From contig JAEIOE010000013.1 in the NCBI GenBank assembly GCA_016342455.1, positions 1 through 45,168 of the forward strand: a stretch of 45,168 bases of DNA, in the 5' to 3' direction. Both the position numbers and the translations under genes were made by a program. Origin of the DNA: Mycoplasmatota bacterium (GTDB lineage: Bacteria > Bacillota_I > Bacilli_A > Izemoplasmatales > Hujiaoplasmataceae). This document shows, in pieces, positions 24,462 to 33,389 of the stretch (positions within the stretch are counted from its first letter, which is position 1; each line of letters starts with the position of its first letter). The notes below the pieces were generated by a model. That model did not search any database and had not been told where the DNA came from. It saw nothing but the letters and a program-made list of their open reading frames with translations.

Positions 24462-26138
24462 ATGGCAGAGATTATTAAATTAAACAAATCAAATTGCAAA
24501 AATTGTTATAAGTGCATAAGAAATTGTCCAGTAAAATCAATTAGATTTTCTGGTAATCAAGCAAGCATCATAAACGATGATTGCATTCTTTGCGGACAAT
24601 GTTATGTTGTTTGTCCACAAAATGCAAAAGAAGTCGTTGATGATACTGAAATGGTGAAAGTATTACTAGCAGGAGCTAATCCTGTTGTAGTTAGCTTTGC
24701 CCCTTCATTTGTTGCGAATTATAAAGGTGTCGGAATCAAACAAATGGAAGAAGCACTTCAGAAACTTGGTTTTTTCTCAGCAGAAGAAACAGCTATTGGA
24801 GCGACTTATGTTAAAAACGAATATGCAAAGATCATGAAAGAAAAGAAACATGATATATTAATAACTTCTGCCTGTCATTCCGTTAATTTGCTATTAGAGA
24901 AGTATTATCCTAATTTACTAAAATATTTAGCTCCAGTCGTAACACCAATGCATGCTCATGCATTAGATATAAAGAATAGAAACCCAAATGCTAAAGTTGT
25001 CTTTATCGGTCCTTGTATTTCTAAAAAAGATGAAGCTCAAAAAAGTAATGGAGTAGTAGATGCTGTCCTTACTTATGAAGAGTTATCTAGATGGTTTGAA
25101 AAAGAATCGATAGATTTAACAGAACAAATCGATCATGAATCTCATTCAAAAGCTAGATTCTTTCCAACAAATGGTGGAATTATAAAAAGCTTAAATACAT
25201 ATGAATCAGATATACAATACCTATCAGTTGACGGAGTAGAAAACTGTATCAACGCATTAAGAGATATTGAAAAAGGTGGCGTACATAACTGTTTTATTGA
25301 AATGAGCGCTTGTGTCGGTAGCTGTATTGGCGGTCCAGTAATGGAAAAATTCAAAAAAGCACCAATTAGAGACTATTTTGAAGTAATCAATTATGCAGGA
25401 GAAACTGATTTTTCGGTAATCGGTTTAAAAGAAAACCAATTAGATAAATACTTTATTCCAGTTGTAAAAGAAGAAACAATGCCTTCAGAAGAAGCGATAA
25501 GGAAAATTCTAATACAAATGGGTAAAACCAAAAAAGATGATGAATTAAACTGTGGTTCATGTGGATATAACTCTTGTAGAGAAAAAGCTATTGCGATACA
25601 TCAAGGAAAAGCCGATTTATCTATGTGCTTGCCATTCTTAAAAGAAAAAGCAGAGTCGTTCTATAACAACATTCTAAATAACACACCTACTGGTATTATT
25701 ATTTTAAATGAAGAATTAGAAGTTCAACAAATTAATAAAGCGGCAAAAAAAATCATTAACATACGTTCTGATAAAGATATCTTAGGGGATCAAGTAATTA
25801 GAATACTAGACCCAAAACCATTTATAAATGCAAGAGATAATTCTAAGAATATATACGGTAAAAGAACTTATCTAGCTGAATACGAAAAATATGTTGAGCT
25901 AACAGTTATACATGATCTAAACTACCGTATCATCATGTGTATTATGAGAGATGTTACAGAAGAAATTCGTGAAAGAGAATATAAAGAAAGAACTTCTAAG
26001 AAGACAATTGAAGTTGCGGATAGAGTAGTAGAAAAACAAATGCGTATTGTTCAAGAAATCGCTTCTTTATTAGGAGAAACGGCTGCGGAAACAAAAATTG
26101 TATTAACGAAACTAAAGGAGTCGATTAGGAATGAATGA
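24462..26138 (+). CDS. Sensory [FeFe] hydrogenase with PAS domain (group C, HydS-like)
   Basis: The 558-residue protein has in order two [4Fe-4S] ferredoxin motifs (Cys12/15/18/22 and 41/44/47/51), an H-cluster domain, a CxxCxxxxC iron-sulfur motif (Cys364/367/372, then Cys389) and a PAS domain at about 398-500. H-cluster cysteines are kept: ITSACHS (Cys138), IGPCISKK (Cys185), SACVGSC (Cys284, Cys288). The residue before Cys138 is Ala137 where catalytic enzymes have the proton-transfer cysteine (TSCCP). This loss and the PAS domain are the marks of the sensory group. It overlaps the phosphatase gene by 8 bases. It probably senses H2 or redox state and signals through the neighbouring phosphatase and kinase. 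Confidence 0.9.
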   Translation: MAEIIKLNKSNCKNCYKCIRNCPVKSIRFSGNQASIINDDCILCGQCYVVCPQNAKEVVDDTEMVKVLLAGANPVVVSFAPSFVANYKGVGIKQMEEALQKLGFFSAEETAIGATYVKNEYAKIMKEKKHDILITSACHSVNLLLEKYYPNLLKYLAPVVTPMHAHALDIKNRNPNAKVVFIGPCISKKDEAQKSNGVVDAVLTYEELSRWFEKESIDLTEQIDHESHSKARFFPTNGGIIKSLNTYESDIQYLSVDGVENCINALRDIEKGGVHNCFIEMSACVGSCIGGPVMEKFKKAPIRDYFEVINYAGETDFSVIGLKENQLDKYFIPVVKEETMPSEEAIRKILIQMGKTKKDDELNCGSCGYNSCREKAIAIHQGKADLSMCLPFLKEKAESFYNNILNNTPTGIIILNEELEVQQINKAAKKIINIRSDKDILGDQVIRILDPKPFINARDNSKNIYGKRTYLAEYEKYVELTVIHDLNYRIIMCIMRDVTEEIREREYKERTSKKTIEVADRVVEKQMRIVQEIASLLGETAAETKIVLTKLKESIRNE

Positions 26139-27303
26139 TTTATGTGCTGATATTGGTTATCAAAGCCTAAATAAGTATGGAGAATATATTTGTGGAGACC
26201 ACATTGAATTAGTTGAACAAGTGGAAGGCACACAAATCATTGTATTAGCTGACGGCTTAGGTAGTGGTGTGAAAGCAAATATCCTATCTACCCTTACATC
26301 AAAAATCATCTCAACAATGATTTCTGAGGGAATGAGTATTTCAGAATGTGTTAAAACAATTGCGAATACCTTACCTGTTTGCCAAGATAGAAATGTAGCG
26401 TACTCCACATTCACAATAATTAGAATTATCGATAACTTAGAAGCAGAAGTGATTCAATACGATAATCCAAACGTTATCTTACTGAGGAATGCAAAAAGTT
26501 ATGAATTCTTTAAAACCGAAATGAATATTGAAGGGAAAAGAATCTTCTACTCAAGACTAGCGATAGAAGAAAATGATATATTTATAGCCATGAGTGATGG
26601 ATGTATCCACGCTGGAGTAGGAATGAATCTAAACTTTGGTTGGGAAAGAAAAAACATCATTGAATATATGAAAACATTCTATGATGTAGGATATACTGCA
26701 AAAACACTAACTAAAATTCTATTAGATAAATGTGATGAATTATATGATTACAAGCCAGGTGATGATACAACTGCTTGTATCATTAAAATAAGAAAAAGAG
26801 AACAACTTAATCTAGTAGTAGGTCCCCCTGCCCATATGGATGATACAGAAAGAATGATGAGTTTATTCTTCGCTAAAGTTGGAAAGCATATTGTATGTGG
26901 AGGAACCACATCGCAAATAGCTGCTAGATATTTAAAAGAAGAAATGATTACGGAAATAAATTCAACAGATCCTTCCATTCCTCCGATAGCCTATATCGAC
27001 GGAGTAGATTTAGTGACTGAGGGAGTTATTACGATTAACAAAGTATTAGAATACGCCAAAGATTATTTAGCAAATAATGATTCTTATGAACAATGGTGTT
27101 ATAAAAAAGATGGAGCGTCTCAAGTCGCGAAAATGCTATTTGAAGACGCAACTGATATAGACTTTTATGTAGGTAGAGCAATCAATCCTGCTCACCAAAA
27201 TCCAGATTTACCAATTAACTTTAATATTAAGATGCAGTTAGTAGATGAGTTATCTGAATGTTTAAGAAAAATGGGAAAAAGGATTAATACGAGTTACTTC
27301 TAG
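26131..27303 (+). CDS. SpoIIE/PP2C-type serine phosphatase
   Basis: Residues 1 to about 220 form a PP2C domain with VLADGLGSG (Asp41, Gly42), AMSDGCIHAG and PGDDTTACI as metal-binding motifs. The C-terminal 170 residues (ERMMSLFFAKVGKHIVCGGT...) are a second domain found in phosphatases beside [FeFe] hydrogenases; I cannot name a fold for it. The start overlaps the end of the sensory hydrogenase gene, which points to translational coupling and a fixed stoichiometry. The role in a phospho-signalling branch of the cluster is inferred from context. Confidence 0.88.
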   Translation: MNDLCADIGYQSLNKYGEYICGDHIELVEQVEGTQIIVLADGLGSGVKANILSTLTSKIISTMISEGMSISECVKTIANTLPVCQDRNVAYSTFTIIRIIDNLEAEVIQYDNPNVILLRNAKSYEFFKTEMNIEGKRIFYSRLAIEENDIFIAMSDGCIHAGVGMNLNFGWERKNIIEYMKTFYDVGYTAKTLTKILLDKCDELYDYKPGDDTTACIIKIRKREQLNLVVGPPAHMDDTERMMSLFFAKVGKHIVCGGTTSQIAARYLKEEMITEINSTDPSIPPIAYIDGVDLVTEGVITINKVLEYAKDYLANNDSYEQWCYKKDGASQVAKMLFEDATDIDFYVGRAINPAHQNPDLPINFNIKMQLVDELSECLRKMGKRINTSYF

Positions 27304-27311
27304 GAGAATTG

Positions 27312-28739
27312 ATGATGAGAAAATTTGATACAAAAGTTCAAGAAATGAAATATAGAGTATTAAAAGAAGTTTCTAAAGAAGCTTGGAATGGTACCTTATA
27401 CGATAATATTATAGATATCCCCAAAAAAATAATCTCTGGTAAGAAACCAACTGTTAGATGTTGTATCTATAAAGAACAGGTAATAGTAAATGAAAGAGTG
27501 AAACTAGCAATTGGTGGAGATAAATCAAATCCAAATGTAATACAAGTAATAGATATTGCCTGTGATGAATGTCCTGTAGGTGGATATGAAGTAACTAATG
27601 CCTGCCGTGGGTGTTTGGCACACAGATGTGAAACTGTTTGTCCAAAAGACGCAATTCGTTTTGATCAACATCAAAGAGCATATATAGATAAAGATAAATG
27701 TATTGAATGTGGTCTATGTGCAAAAGCTTGCCCATATTCTGCAATTAGACATAACAGAAGACCTTGTGAGATGAGTTGTCAAGTCGGAGCTATCTCAATG
27801 GGAAAAGATAATCAAGCAGTGATAGATAACGAAAAATGTGTATCATGTGGAGCTTGTGTATATATGTGTCCTTTTGGAGCTATCATGGATAAATCATATA
27901 TTATTGATGTTATTGATATGATTAAAAAAAGTGAAGAAAACAAAAACTATAAAGTCTATGCAATAGTAGCACCATCGATTGCAAGTCAGTTTACTTATGC
28001 AAAACTAGGGCAAGTCGTAAAAGGAATTAAAGAATTAGGATTCCATTCAGTAGTCGAAGTTGCACTAGGTGCGGATAAAGTTGCAGACCTTGAAACAAAA
28101 GAACTAGTAAAAAAAGGTTTTCTAACAAGTTCATGTTGTCCCGCTTTTGTAGATTATATCAACAAACATTACCCAGAATTCAATAAAGATATCTCACATA
28201 ATCTATCACCTGCCGCTTTATTAGGTCAATATATTAAAAGTACAGATGAATTCGCGAAAGTGGTATTTATTGGGCCATGTACTGCTAAAAAGATGGAAAT
28301 GCAAAGAGCAGATGCAGTTGGAACAATGGATACAGTAATTACTTTTGAAGAACTTCAAGCTTTGTTTGACAGCAGGGATATCAATCTCAATGAATTAGAA
28401 GAAGAACCCTTAGATAACGCATCATACTTCGGAAGGATATTTGCCAGAGGTGGCGGTTTAACAGATGCCGTTAAACAAGCAATCATAGAAAATGAAATTG
28501 AAGATTTCGATTTCAGACCAGTTGTTTGTGATGGTCTTGATGAAATTAAAATGGCCTTACTTAAACTATCAAAAAATATAGATATTGGTAACTTCATTGA
28601 AGGTATGGCTTGTAAAGGTGGATGCATTAATGGAGCCGGTTGTATTGTTCATGGAAACAGAAACAAAGTACAAATTGATAAATATGGAAAAGAAGCAATG
28701 GAAAAAACGATTAAAGAAGCAATTTCTGTATTAGGTTAG
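27312..28739 (+). CDS. [FeFe] hydrogenase, group B type
   Basis: The protein is 475 residues from the ATG at 27312 (an ATG at 27315 fits as well). It has the group B opening (MRKFDTKVQE, RCCIYKEQ), an ACDECPVGGYEVTNACRGCL block, several [4Fe-4S] motifs at about 100-185 and the H-cluster loops TSSCCPAF (about 271-278), IGPCTAKK (Cys322) and MACKGGC (Cys433, Cys437, counted from 27315). Both L1 cysteines are present, so this should be the catalytic enzyme of the cluster, reducing protons or oxidising H2 in the cytoplasm. The maturases HydE, HydF and HydG are not in the window. It is the last gene before a terminator. Confidence 0.92.
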   Translation: MMRKFDTKVQEMKYRVLKEVSKEAWNGTLYDNIIDIPKKIISGKKPTVRCCIYKEQVIVNERVKLAIGGDKSNPNVIQVIDIACDECPVGGYEVTNACRGCLAHRCETVCPKDAIRFDQHQRAYIDKDKCIECGLCAKACPYSAIRHNRRPCEMSCQVGAISMGKDNQAVIDNEKCVSCGACVYMCPFGAIMDKSYIIDVIDMIKKSEENKNYKVYAIVAPSIASQFTYAKLGQVVKGIKELGFHSVVEVALGADKVADLETKELVKKGFLTSSCCPAFVDYINKHYPEFNKDISHNLSPAALLGQYIKSTDEFAKVVFIGPCTAKKMEMQRADAVGTMDTVITFEELQALFDSRDINLNELEEEPLDNASYFGRIFARGGGLTDAVKQAIIENEIEDFDFRPVVCDGLDEIKMALLKLSKNIDIGNFIEGMACKGGCINGAGCIVHGNRNKVQIDKYGKEAMEKTIKEAISVLG

Positions 28740-28764
28740 TCTGGTGAAAATCAGACTTTTCTTT
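28738..28764 (+). terminator. Terminator of the hydrogenase operon
   Basis: AGTCTG at 28738-28743 pairs with CAGACT at 28752-28757 around GTGAAAAT, and TTTCTTTT follows. Confidence 0.85.
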
Positions 28765-28852
28765 TACATGAACTATTTGTGATATAAGAATTAATTTGTC
28801 TCAGTTTCTTCTAATTATGTTATAATACTATAGAAAATAAAAGGTGAAGAAT

Positions 28853-30040
28853 ATGAAAAAATTTATAACATTAGCAGTTCTTGGATTACTATCGCTTACT
28901 TTAGTATCCTGTAATAATCTAGAGTATAGTGCCTATACAGAAGAAACAAGTTATGCTGTATTCGATAATTATTTTATTAATAGAAACCAAGTAATTTCGA
29001 TAGACTATGAAATTATCGAACAGCTATATGAATACGATACAATTGAATACTTTGTAACAAATGAAGATGTAGTTACTGTAAACTATTTGGGGAATGTCAA
29101 AGGAAAAGATCCTGGAGTTAGTTTGGTAAAAGCCACTTTATATGATGGCAAAGTAGGAGTAGCTAATATCGTGATTGGCTATTTTATTAACATTGATATG
29201 GATAGCGATAGAATGATTCCAATTAATAATTATTTAGAATTCCAAACATTATTACTTAGTAATACTTATGGAAGTCTTTACTTAGCGGATGACATTGAAT
29301 TTCCTAGTGATTTTGATTTTACAATGATTTCAAGATTTAAAGGAATGTTAATTAATCCTTACGGTTATACGATTACCGGTCTAAAAGGGTCTAGTGCTAT
29401 TTTTGGGTTGCTTGAAAACGCATATATTGATGGTATTATTATTGCAGATTCTAGCTTTTCAGGCGTTGAATGCGCCGCTTTAGCCAAAGAATCCAGTTAT
29501 TCTTATATCACAAACACGCATGTCTTCACTACTACAATTACCGCTACAGGTATTAGTGGTGGTTTAGTTGCTGATTCAACAAACACAACCTATGAATTTG
29601 TATCATTTGAAGGAGGTATTACTTCAAGTGATTATGTAGGTGGATTGTTTGGAACCGTTACGAACGGATTGGAAGGTTATTCAGAGTATATAGATAACTT
29701 TTTAATCAATAGTTATGCTTATGCGACAATTTCTGTAACTGATAATACAAAACATGGAAGTGGACTTATAGGTTTGGTAGTGAGTAATGCTAAAATAGAA
29801 AGTTGTTACTTTTTAGGTTCTATTACAAGTGATACTGTATATCAATTTAGTAAAGACCTAGATAGTTCAAAAGTATATTATATTAGTTTATACACAAATT
29901 TAGATATTGATAATTTGGCTTCAAGTGATTATGCTAGTTTTCTTGTCTATCAAGTAACGGAGTATGAATTATTTACTGGCTCTGTGTTGCCTGGCTTGGA
30001 AGCTTTTATCTTTGAAGAAGCAGTAAACCCAAGGAATTAA
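28853..30040 (+). CDS. Putative lipoprotein with Big_2-like and GLUG-like beta regions
   Basis: The 395-residue protein starts with a signal peptide ending in LVSC (lipidation at Cys20). A short stretch at about 66-90 (NEDVVTVNYLGNVKGKDPGV) has the pattern of bacterial Ig-like Big_2 domains. The rest shows repeated short beta turns with Gly-Gly-Leu (SGGLVADS, VGGLFGTV, GSGLIGLV), as in GLUG or beta-helix surface proteins. It is likely surface-exposed; the ligand is unknown. ATG at 28853 after AAAAGGTGAA is preferred to the GTG at 28844, which overlaps the ribosome-binding site. Confidence 0.75.
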   Translation: MKKFITLAVLGLLSLTLVSCNNLEYSAYTEETSYAVFDNYFINRNQVISIDYEIIEQLYEYDTIEYFVTNEDVVTVNYLGNVKGKDPGVSLVKATLYDGKVGVANIVIGYFINIDMDSDRMIPINNYLEFQTLLLSNTYGSLYLADDIEFPSDFDFTMISRFKGMLINPYGYTITGLKGSSAIFGLLENAYIDGIIIADSSFSGVECAALAKESSYSYITNTHVFTTTITATGISGGLVADSTNTTYEFVSFEGGITSSDYVGGLFGTVTNGLEGYSEYIDNFLINSYAYATISVTDNTKHGSGLIGLVVSNAKIESCYFLGSITSDTVYQFSKDLDSSKVYYISLYTNLDIDNLASSDYASFLVYQVTEYELFTGSVLPGLEAFIFEEAVNPRN

Positions 30041-30069
30041 GTGAAATTTGCTTAATATGCTTATATACC

Positions 30070-30098
30070 TTGACACTTATCTAAATATAAAATATAAT
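30070..30098 (+). promoter_or_regulatory. Consensus promoter of the serS leader
   Basis: TTGACA at 30070-30075 and TATAAT at 30093-30098 with a 17-base spacer match the sigma-A consensus exactly. Transcription should begin near 30105, at the start of the T-box leader. Confidence 0.88.
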
Positions 30099-30104
30099 AT
30101 CAAT

Positions 30105-30316
30105 AGATAAAAAAACAATGATAGGACCAATGAATATGTAACTTATCTTAGAGAGTCAGTGTTGGTGAAAACTGATATAAGAGCTATTCTATCTACCCTA
30201 GAGTGAGATTAATAACCTCCGTATTCCTGCGTTAAAGGAATAAGTGCTAGTTTTACTAGAACTAAGGTGGTACCACGATAATTCGTCCTTTACTTAATTG
30301 TAAAGGACTTTTCTTT
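30105..30316 (+). promoter_or_regulatory. T-box leader (serine) controlling serS
   Basis: The leader has the AGAGAGTCAGTG...GGTGAAAACTGA Stem I features, and the T-box AAGGTGGTACCACG at 30264-30277. A terminator stem follows, GTCCTTTAC at 30285-30293 with GTAAAGGAC at 30300-30308 and a U-tail to 30316. By position relative to CCCTAGAG the specifier codon is TCT at 30188-30190, a serine codon, in agreement with the gene downstream. Uncharged tRNA-Ser should favour the antiterminator and raise serS, and perhaps alr, expression. Confidence 0.93.
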
Positions 30317-30334
30317 TAAAAAGGAGTGAGAAAG

Positions 30335-31597
30335 ATGATTGATGAAAAATGGATTTTAACTGATCCGGAAGCAGTAAAAGAAGCGTTAAAGAAAAGAGAG
30401 TATGACATTGATTTTACGGAATACTTAGAATTAAAAGAATTGAGAAGTTCTCTTCTTCAAAAAATTGAAGATGTAAGAGCGAAAAGAAATAAACTATCTA
30501 AGTCAATAGGTCAATTGAAACGTGAGAAAAAAGACACGTCTGAATTGTTCAACGAAATTGACACTATTAAGAATGCAATTGATGAAGATGAACTAACATT
30601 AAAGGATATTGAGACACAGGTTGAAGAATTCTTGTATAAAATCCCGAATATACCTGATGATGATTTATTAGCTGGTGGAAAAGAATTAAATGAAGTGATT
30701 TCTGTGAATAAGGAAAAACCTTCATTTGATTTTAAAATCAAGGATCACGTTGATTTAGCAACTAGTCTAAAAATCATTGATTATGAACGAGCTGCTAAAA
30801 TGAGTGGTAAAGGTACTTGGATGTATACAAATTTAGGTGCTAGATTAGAATGGGCTTTATTAAACTTCTTTATTGATGAACATCTAAAAGATGGATATGA
30901 GTTTATGTTGTTACCACATATATTGAATTATGAAAGTGGTCTTACAGCTGGTCAATTCCCAAAATTTAAAGATGAAGTTTTCTGGTTAGAAGGAGAAGAT
31001 AAATTTATTTTACCAACTGCAGAAACTGCTTTAATAAATATTCATCGCAATGAAATATTAAAGAATGAAGAATTACCTAGAAAGTATTTTGCTTATACAC
31101 CTTGTTACAGAAAGGAAGCTGGAAGCTACCGTTCTGAAGAAAGAGGTATGATCAGAGGATATCAGTTCAATAAAGTTGAAATGGTACAATATACAAAACC
31201 AGAAGACAGCGATAAAGCTTTTGACGAATTAATGGCGAAAGCGGAAGGCTTAATGAAACAACTTGGTTTACATTATCAAGTTTCAAAATTAGCAGCTGGA
31301 GATGTATCATTTGCAATGGCAAGAACTTTTGATATAGAAGTTTGGTTACCAAGTATTGGTATCTATAAAGAAGTATCATCAGTTTCAAACTCAAGAGCAT
31401 TCCAAGCAAGACGTGGTAAAATCAGATACAGAAAAGAAGATGGAACAGTAGATTTCTGTCACACATTGAATGGTTCAGGATTGGCAACATCTAGACTTTT
31501 ACCTGCTATCTTAGAACAAAATCAACAAGCAGACGGTTCTGTATTAGTTCCAAAAGTTTTAGTTCCTTATTTAGGTGGTATTACAGTCTTAAAATAG
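30335..31597 (+). CDS. serS: Seryl-tRNA synthetase
   Basis: The 420-residue protein has the N-terminal long antiparallel coiled coil (about 28-105) that grips tRNA-Ser, the class II motif 2 CYRKEAGSYRSEERGMIRGY and motif 3 NGSGLATSRLLPAILEQNQ. It charges tRNA-Ser with serine in the cytoplasm. Motif 3 has ATSR where AVGR is common. The ATG at 30335, 8 bases after AAGGAG, is chosen over a GTG at 30326 within the ribosome-binding site. alr begins 12 bases after the stop and may share the T-box-controlled transcript. Confidence 0.96.
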   Translation: MIDEKWILTDPEAVKEALKKREYDIDFTEYLELKELRSSLLQKIEDVRAKRNKLSKSIGQLKREKKDTSELFNEIDTIKNAIDEDELTLKDIETQVEEFLYKIPNIPDDDLLAGGKELNEVISVNKEKPSFDFKIKDHVDLATSLKIIDYERAAKMSGKGTWMYTNLGARLEWALLNFFIDEHLKDGYEFMLLPHILNYESGLTAGQFPKFKDEVFWLEGEDKFILPTAETALINIHRNEILKNEELPRKYFAYTPCYRKEAGSYRSEERGMIRGYQFNKVEMVQYTKPEDSDKAFDELMAKAEGLMKQLGLHYQVSKLAAGDVSFAMARTFDIEVWLPSIGIYKEVSSVSNSRAFQARRGKIRYRKEDGTVDFCHTLNGSGLATSRLLPAILEQNQQADGSVLVPKVLVPYLGGITVLK

Positions 31598-31609
31598 TTA
31601 GGAGTCTTT

Positions 31610-32704
31610 ATGGAAATTGATAGAAGTTACGCTTTAATTCATTTAGATAATTTGTTGTATAATTATAATCAAATCAAGAAACAAGTTGCTAATAGTAACG
31701 TGTTAGCTGTGGTAAAAGCAGATGCTTATGGACATGGTGCTGTGAAGTGTGCGAGAAGATTAGAAGCCAATGGTTGTACGTATTTTGCTGTAGCTTGTCT
31801 TAAAGAAGCCATTGAGTTAAGAGAAGCAGGAATCAATGGGAACATATTGATCTTTGGAAGAACCAATCCATTGAACCACTGTTACTTATCTAAATACAAT
31901 TTAATACAGTCTGTCTGTTCAATAGATTACGCAAGGGAATTAAATACTTGTGGAGAAAGAATTAGAGTTCATGTGAATGTTGATACTGGCATGTCTAGAT
32001 TTGGAATCTATTTTCACAAAGAAGAGAATTTAGAGTCTGTAGTAGATGAAATTAAAAAGATTCAGGAATTAGAATATTTAAAGTATGAAGGATTATATAC
32101 TCACTTCGCAAATAGCGATAAAGAAGATAAATTATTTTGTAATCAACAGTTTGGTTTGTATCAACTGTTAATTGATAGAATGAATGAAGAAAATATATTT
32201 ATTGGCTTAAAACATGTTTCGAATAGTAGTGCAATTATAAATCATCCTGATAAGTACTTAGATATGGTCAGGTTAGGTATTGGTTTATATGGTTATCCTC
32301 ATTCGAGAGCTGTCATAGACTTATTACCGGTGATGGAAGTTTTCGGGAAAGTTGTTTCTATCAGGACTATTCTTGCCGGAGATACTGTTAGTTATGGCAG
32401 AGTTTATACAGCTAAAAGAACAGAACGTATCGCAACGATTGGGATAGGTTATGCAGATGGCTACAATCGTTTATTAACAAATAAAGATTATCTTGTTTAT
32501 AAAAATAAAAAACTACCAGTTATTGGTAGAGTATGTATGGATGCAATTGTGGTTCGGATTGATGATTTAGATATTCATATAGGAGAAGCAGTTGAAGTCT
32601 TTGGTTTACATAAACCATTAGAATCCATGTGTGAGATTTTAAATACGATTCCATATGAGTTATTATGCAATGTATCTAAAAGAGTAATAAGATTATATGA
32701 TTAA
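31610..32704 (+). CDS. alr: Alanine racemase
   Basis: The 364-residue PLP enzyme has AVVKADAYGHG with the PLP lysine at Lys36, NVDTGMSRFG, and GIGYADGYNR with the catalytic tyrosine of the second domain, plus VIGRVCMDAI. It interconverts L- and D-alanine to supply D-Ala for peptidoglycan. It is 12 bases downstream of serS and probably co-transcribed from the serS promoter. Its presence weakly suggests a cell-wall-making organism. A terminator overlaps its 3' end and the 3' end of the convergent gene. Confidence 0.95.
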   Translation: MEIDRSYALIHLDNLLYNYNQIKKQVANSNVLAVVKADAYGHGAVKCARRLEANGCTYFAVACLKEAIELREAGINGNILIFGRTNPLNHCYLSKYNLIQSVCSIDYARELNTCGERIRVHVNVDTGMSRFGIYFHKEENLESVVDEIKKIQELEYLKYEGLYTHFANSDKEDKLFCNQQFGLYQLLIDRMNEENIFIGLKHVSNSSAIINHPDKYLDMVRLGIGLYGYPHSRAVIDLLPVMEVFGKVVSIRTILAGDTVSYGRVYTAKRTERIATIGIGYADGYNRLLTNKDYLVYKNKKLPVIGRVCMDAIVVRIDDLDIHIGEAVEVFGLHKPLESMCEILNTIPYELLCNVSKRVIRLYD

Positions 32705-32710
32705 ATATAA

Positions 32711-32740
32711 AGAGGGTAGAATTTCTATCCTTTTTCTTTT
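32711..32740 (+). terminator. Terminator of alr
   Basis: AGAGGGTAGA at 32711-32720 pairs with TCTATCCTTT at 32724-32733 (with G-U pairs) around ATT, and the tail TTTTTCTTTT follows. It lies at the convergence of alr and the minus-strand gene. Confidence 0.8.
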
Positions 32741-33224
32741 ATTCCTTCTTTTCAGTTTCTTCTATATATTCAACTTCTTCAATATCCGGAACTTTAAAGA
32801 GTTTGTATATAAGACCCATAATTTTATCTTCTCTCCATGATAACAAAGACATTCCAACTACTAAAACTACCTGCATAAAGAATCCAAGGCTAAGACCCCT
32901 AATTGCAACACCAGAAGTATCCACTAAATATAGTAATATAAACCAGAAGAACATAATGATAGTTAAAATGGTATGAATCTTAAATATTTTATTTGCTAGA
33001 TCAAGTTTTTTGCTTAATGCAAAGAACAGATAAGCAAATACGGGCACTAAAAATACTAGTAAATATATCCAAGTACCTTTTAAAGCGCTAATATTTACCC
33101 TAATTCTAGTTGAGAATACTACTCCGTAATAGAATGGTATAAAAAGATTAATAAAGTACAAAAGTGCAAATGCTCCTCTAGTAGCAATTTTGAAAAATGA
33201 TTTTTTATTATTTTTATAAAGCAC
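32739..33224 (-). CDS. Four-helix membrane protein of unknown function
   Basis: The 161-residue product has four hydrophobic helices (about 14-34, 50-72, 83-105 and 112-132) and an acidic tail (VEYIEETEKKE). No family is recognised. The only start in this frame is a GTG at 33224 without a ribosome-binding site. Directly upstream and in frame is an 11-codon ORF with a good AGGGGG site, ending in TAA immediately before that GTG. The gene may therefore be a nonsense-mutated longer gene, a re-initiation case, or a sequencing error. It runs convergently to alr. Confidence 0.65.
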   Translation of the reverse strand: MLYKNNKKSFFKIATRGAFALLYFINLFIPFYYGVVFSTRIRVNISALKGTWIYLLVFLVPVFAYLFFALSKKLDLANKIFKIHTILTIIMFFWFILLYLVDTSGVAIRGLSLGFFMQVVLVVGMSLLSWREDKIMGLIYKLFKVPDIEEVEYIEETEKKE

Positions 33225-33260
33225 TTAAGCGTTGTTGCATAATTCTTTAAATTTGTCCAT
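33225..33260 (-). other. In-frame 11-codon ORF abutting the membrane-protein start
   Basis: On the minus strand ATG at 33260 reads MDKFKELCNNA and then TAA at 33227-33225, and GTG of the membrane protein follows at once in the same frame. AGGGGG at 33270-33265 lies 4 bases before the ATG. Without the TAA the protein would be 173 residues with a typical charged N-terminus. Confidence 0.6.
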
Positions 33261-33349
33261 AAATCCCCCTATTTTGATAAAATTATTAAATGTATTATAT
33301 AAATCATATCAAATAATTGTTAGTTTTTAAAGTGGCTAAGACAAATTTT

Positions 33350-33382
33350 GCTACAAATAAAGGGAATATTCTAAATATTCCC
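33350..33382 (-). terminator. Terminator of pdxST
   Basis: Read on the minus strand, GGGAATATT and AATATTCCC pair perfectly around TAG (33382-33362), followed by TTTATTT. It lies 7 bases after the pdxT stop. Confidence 0.8.
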
Positions 33383-33389
33383 CATTTAA

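Noticed and set aside
32739-33224. Coding potential of opposite-strand frames across the membrane protein
   Set aside because: No long plus-strand frame with a ribosome-binding site; the minus-strand frame has four clean helices.
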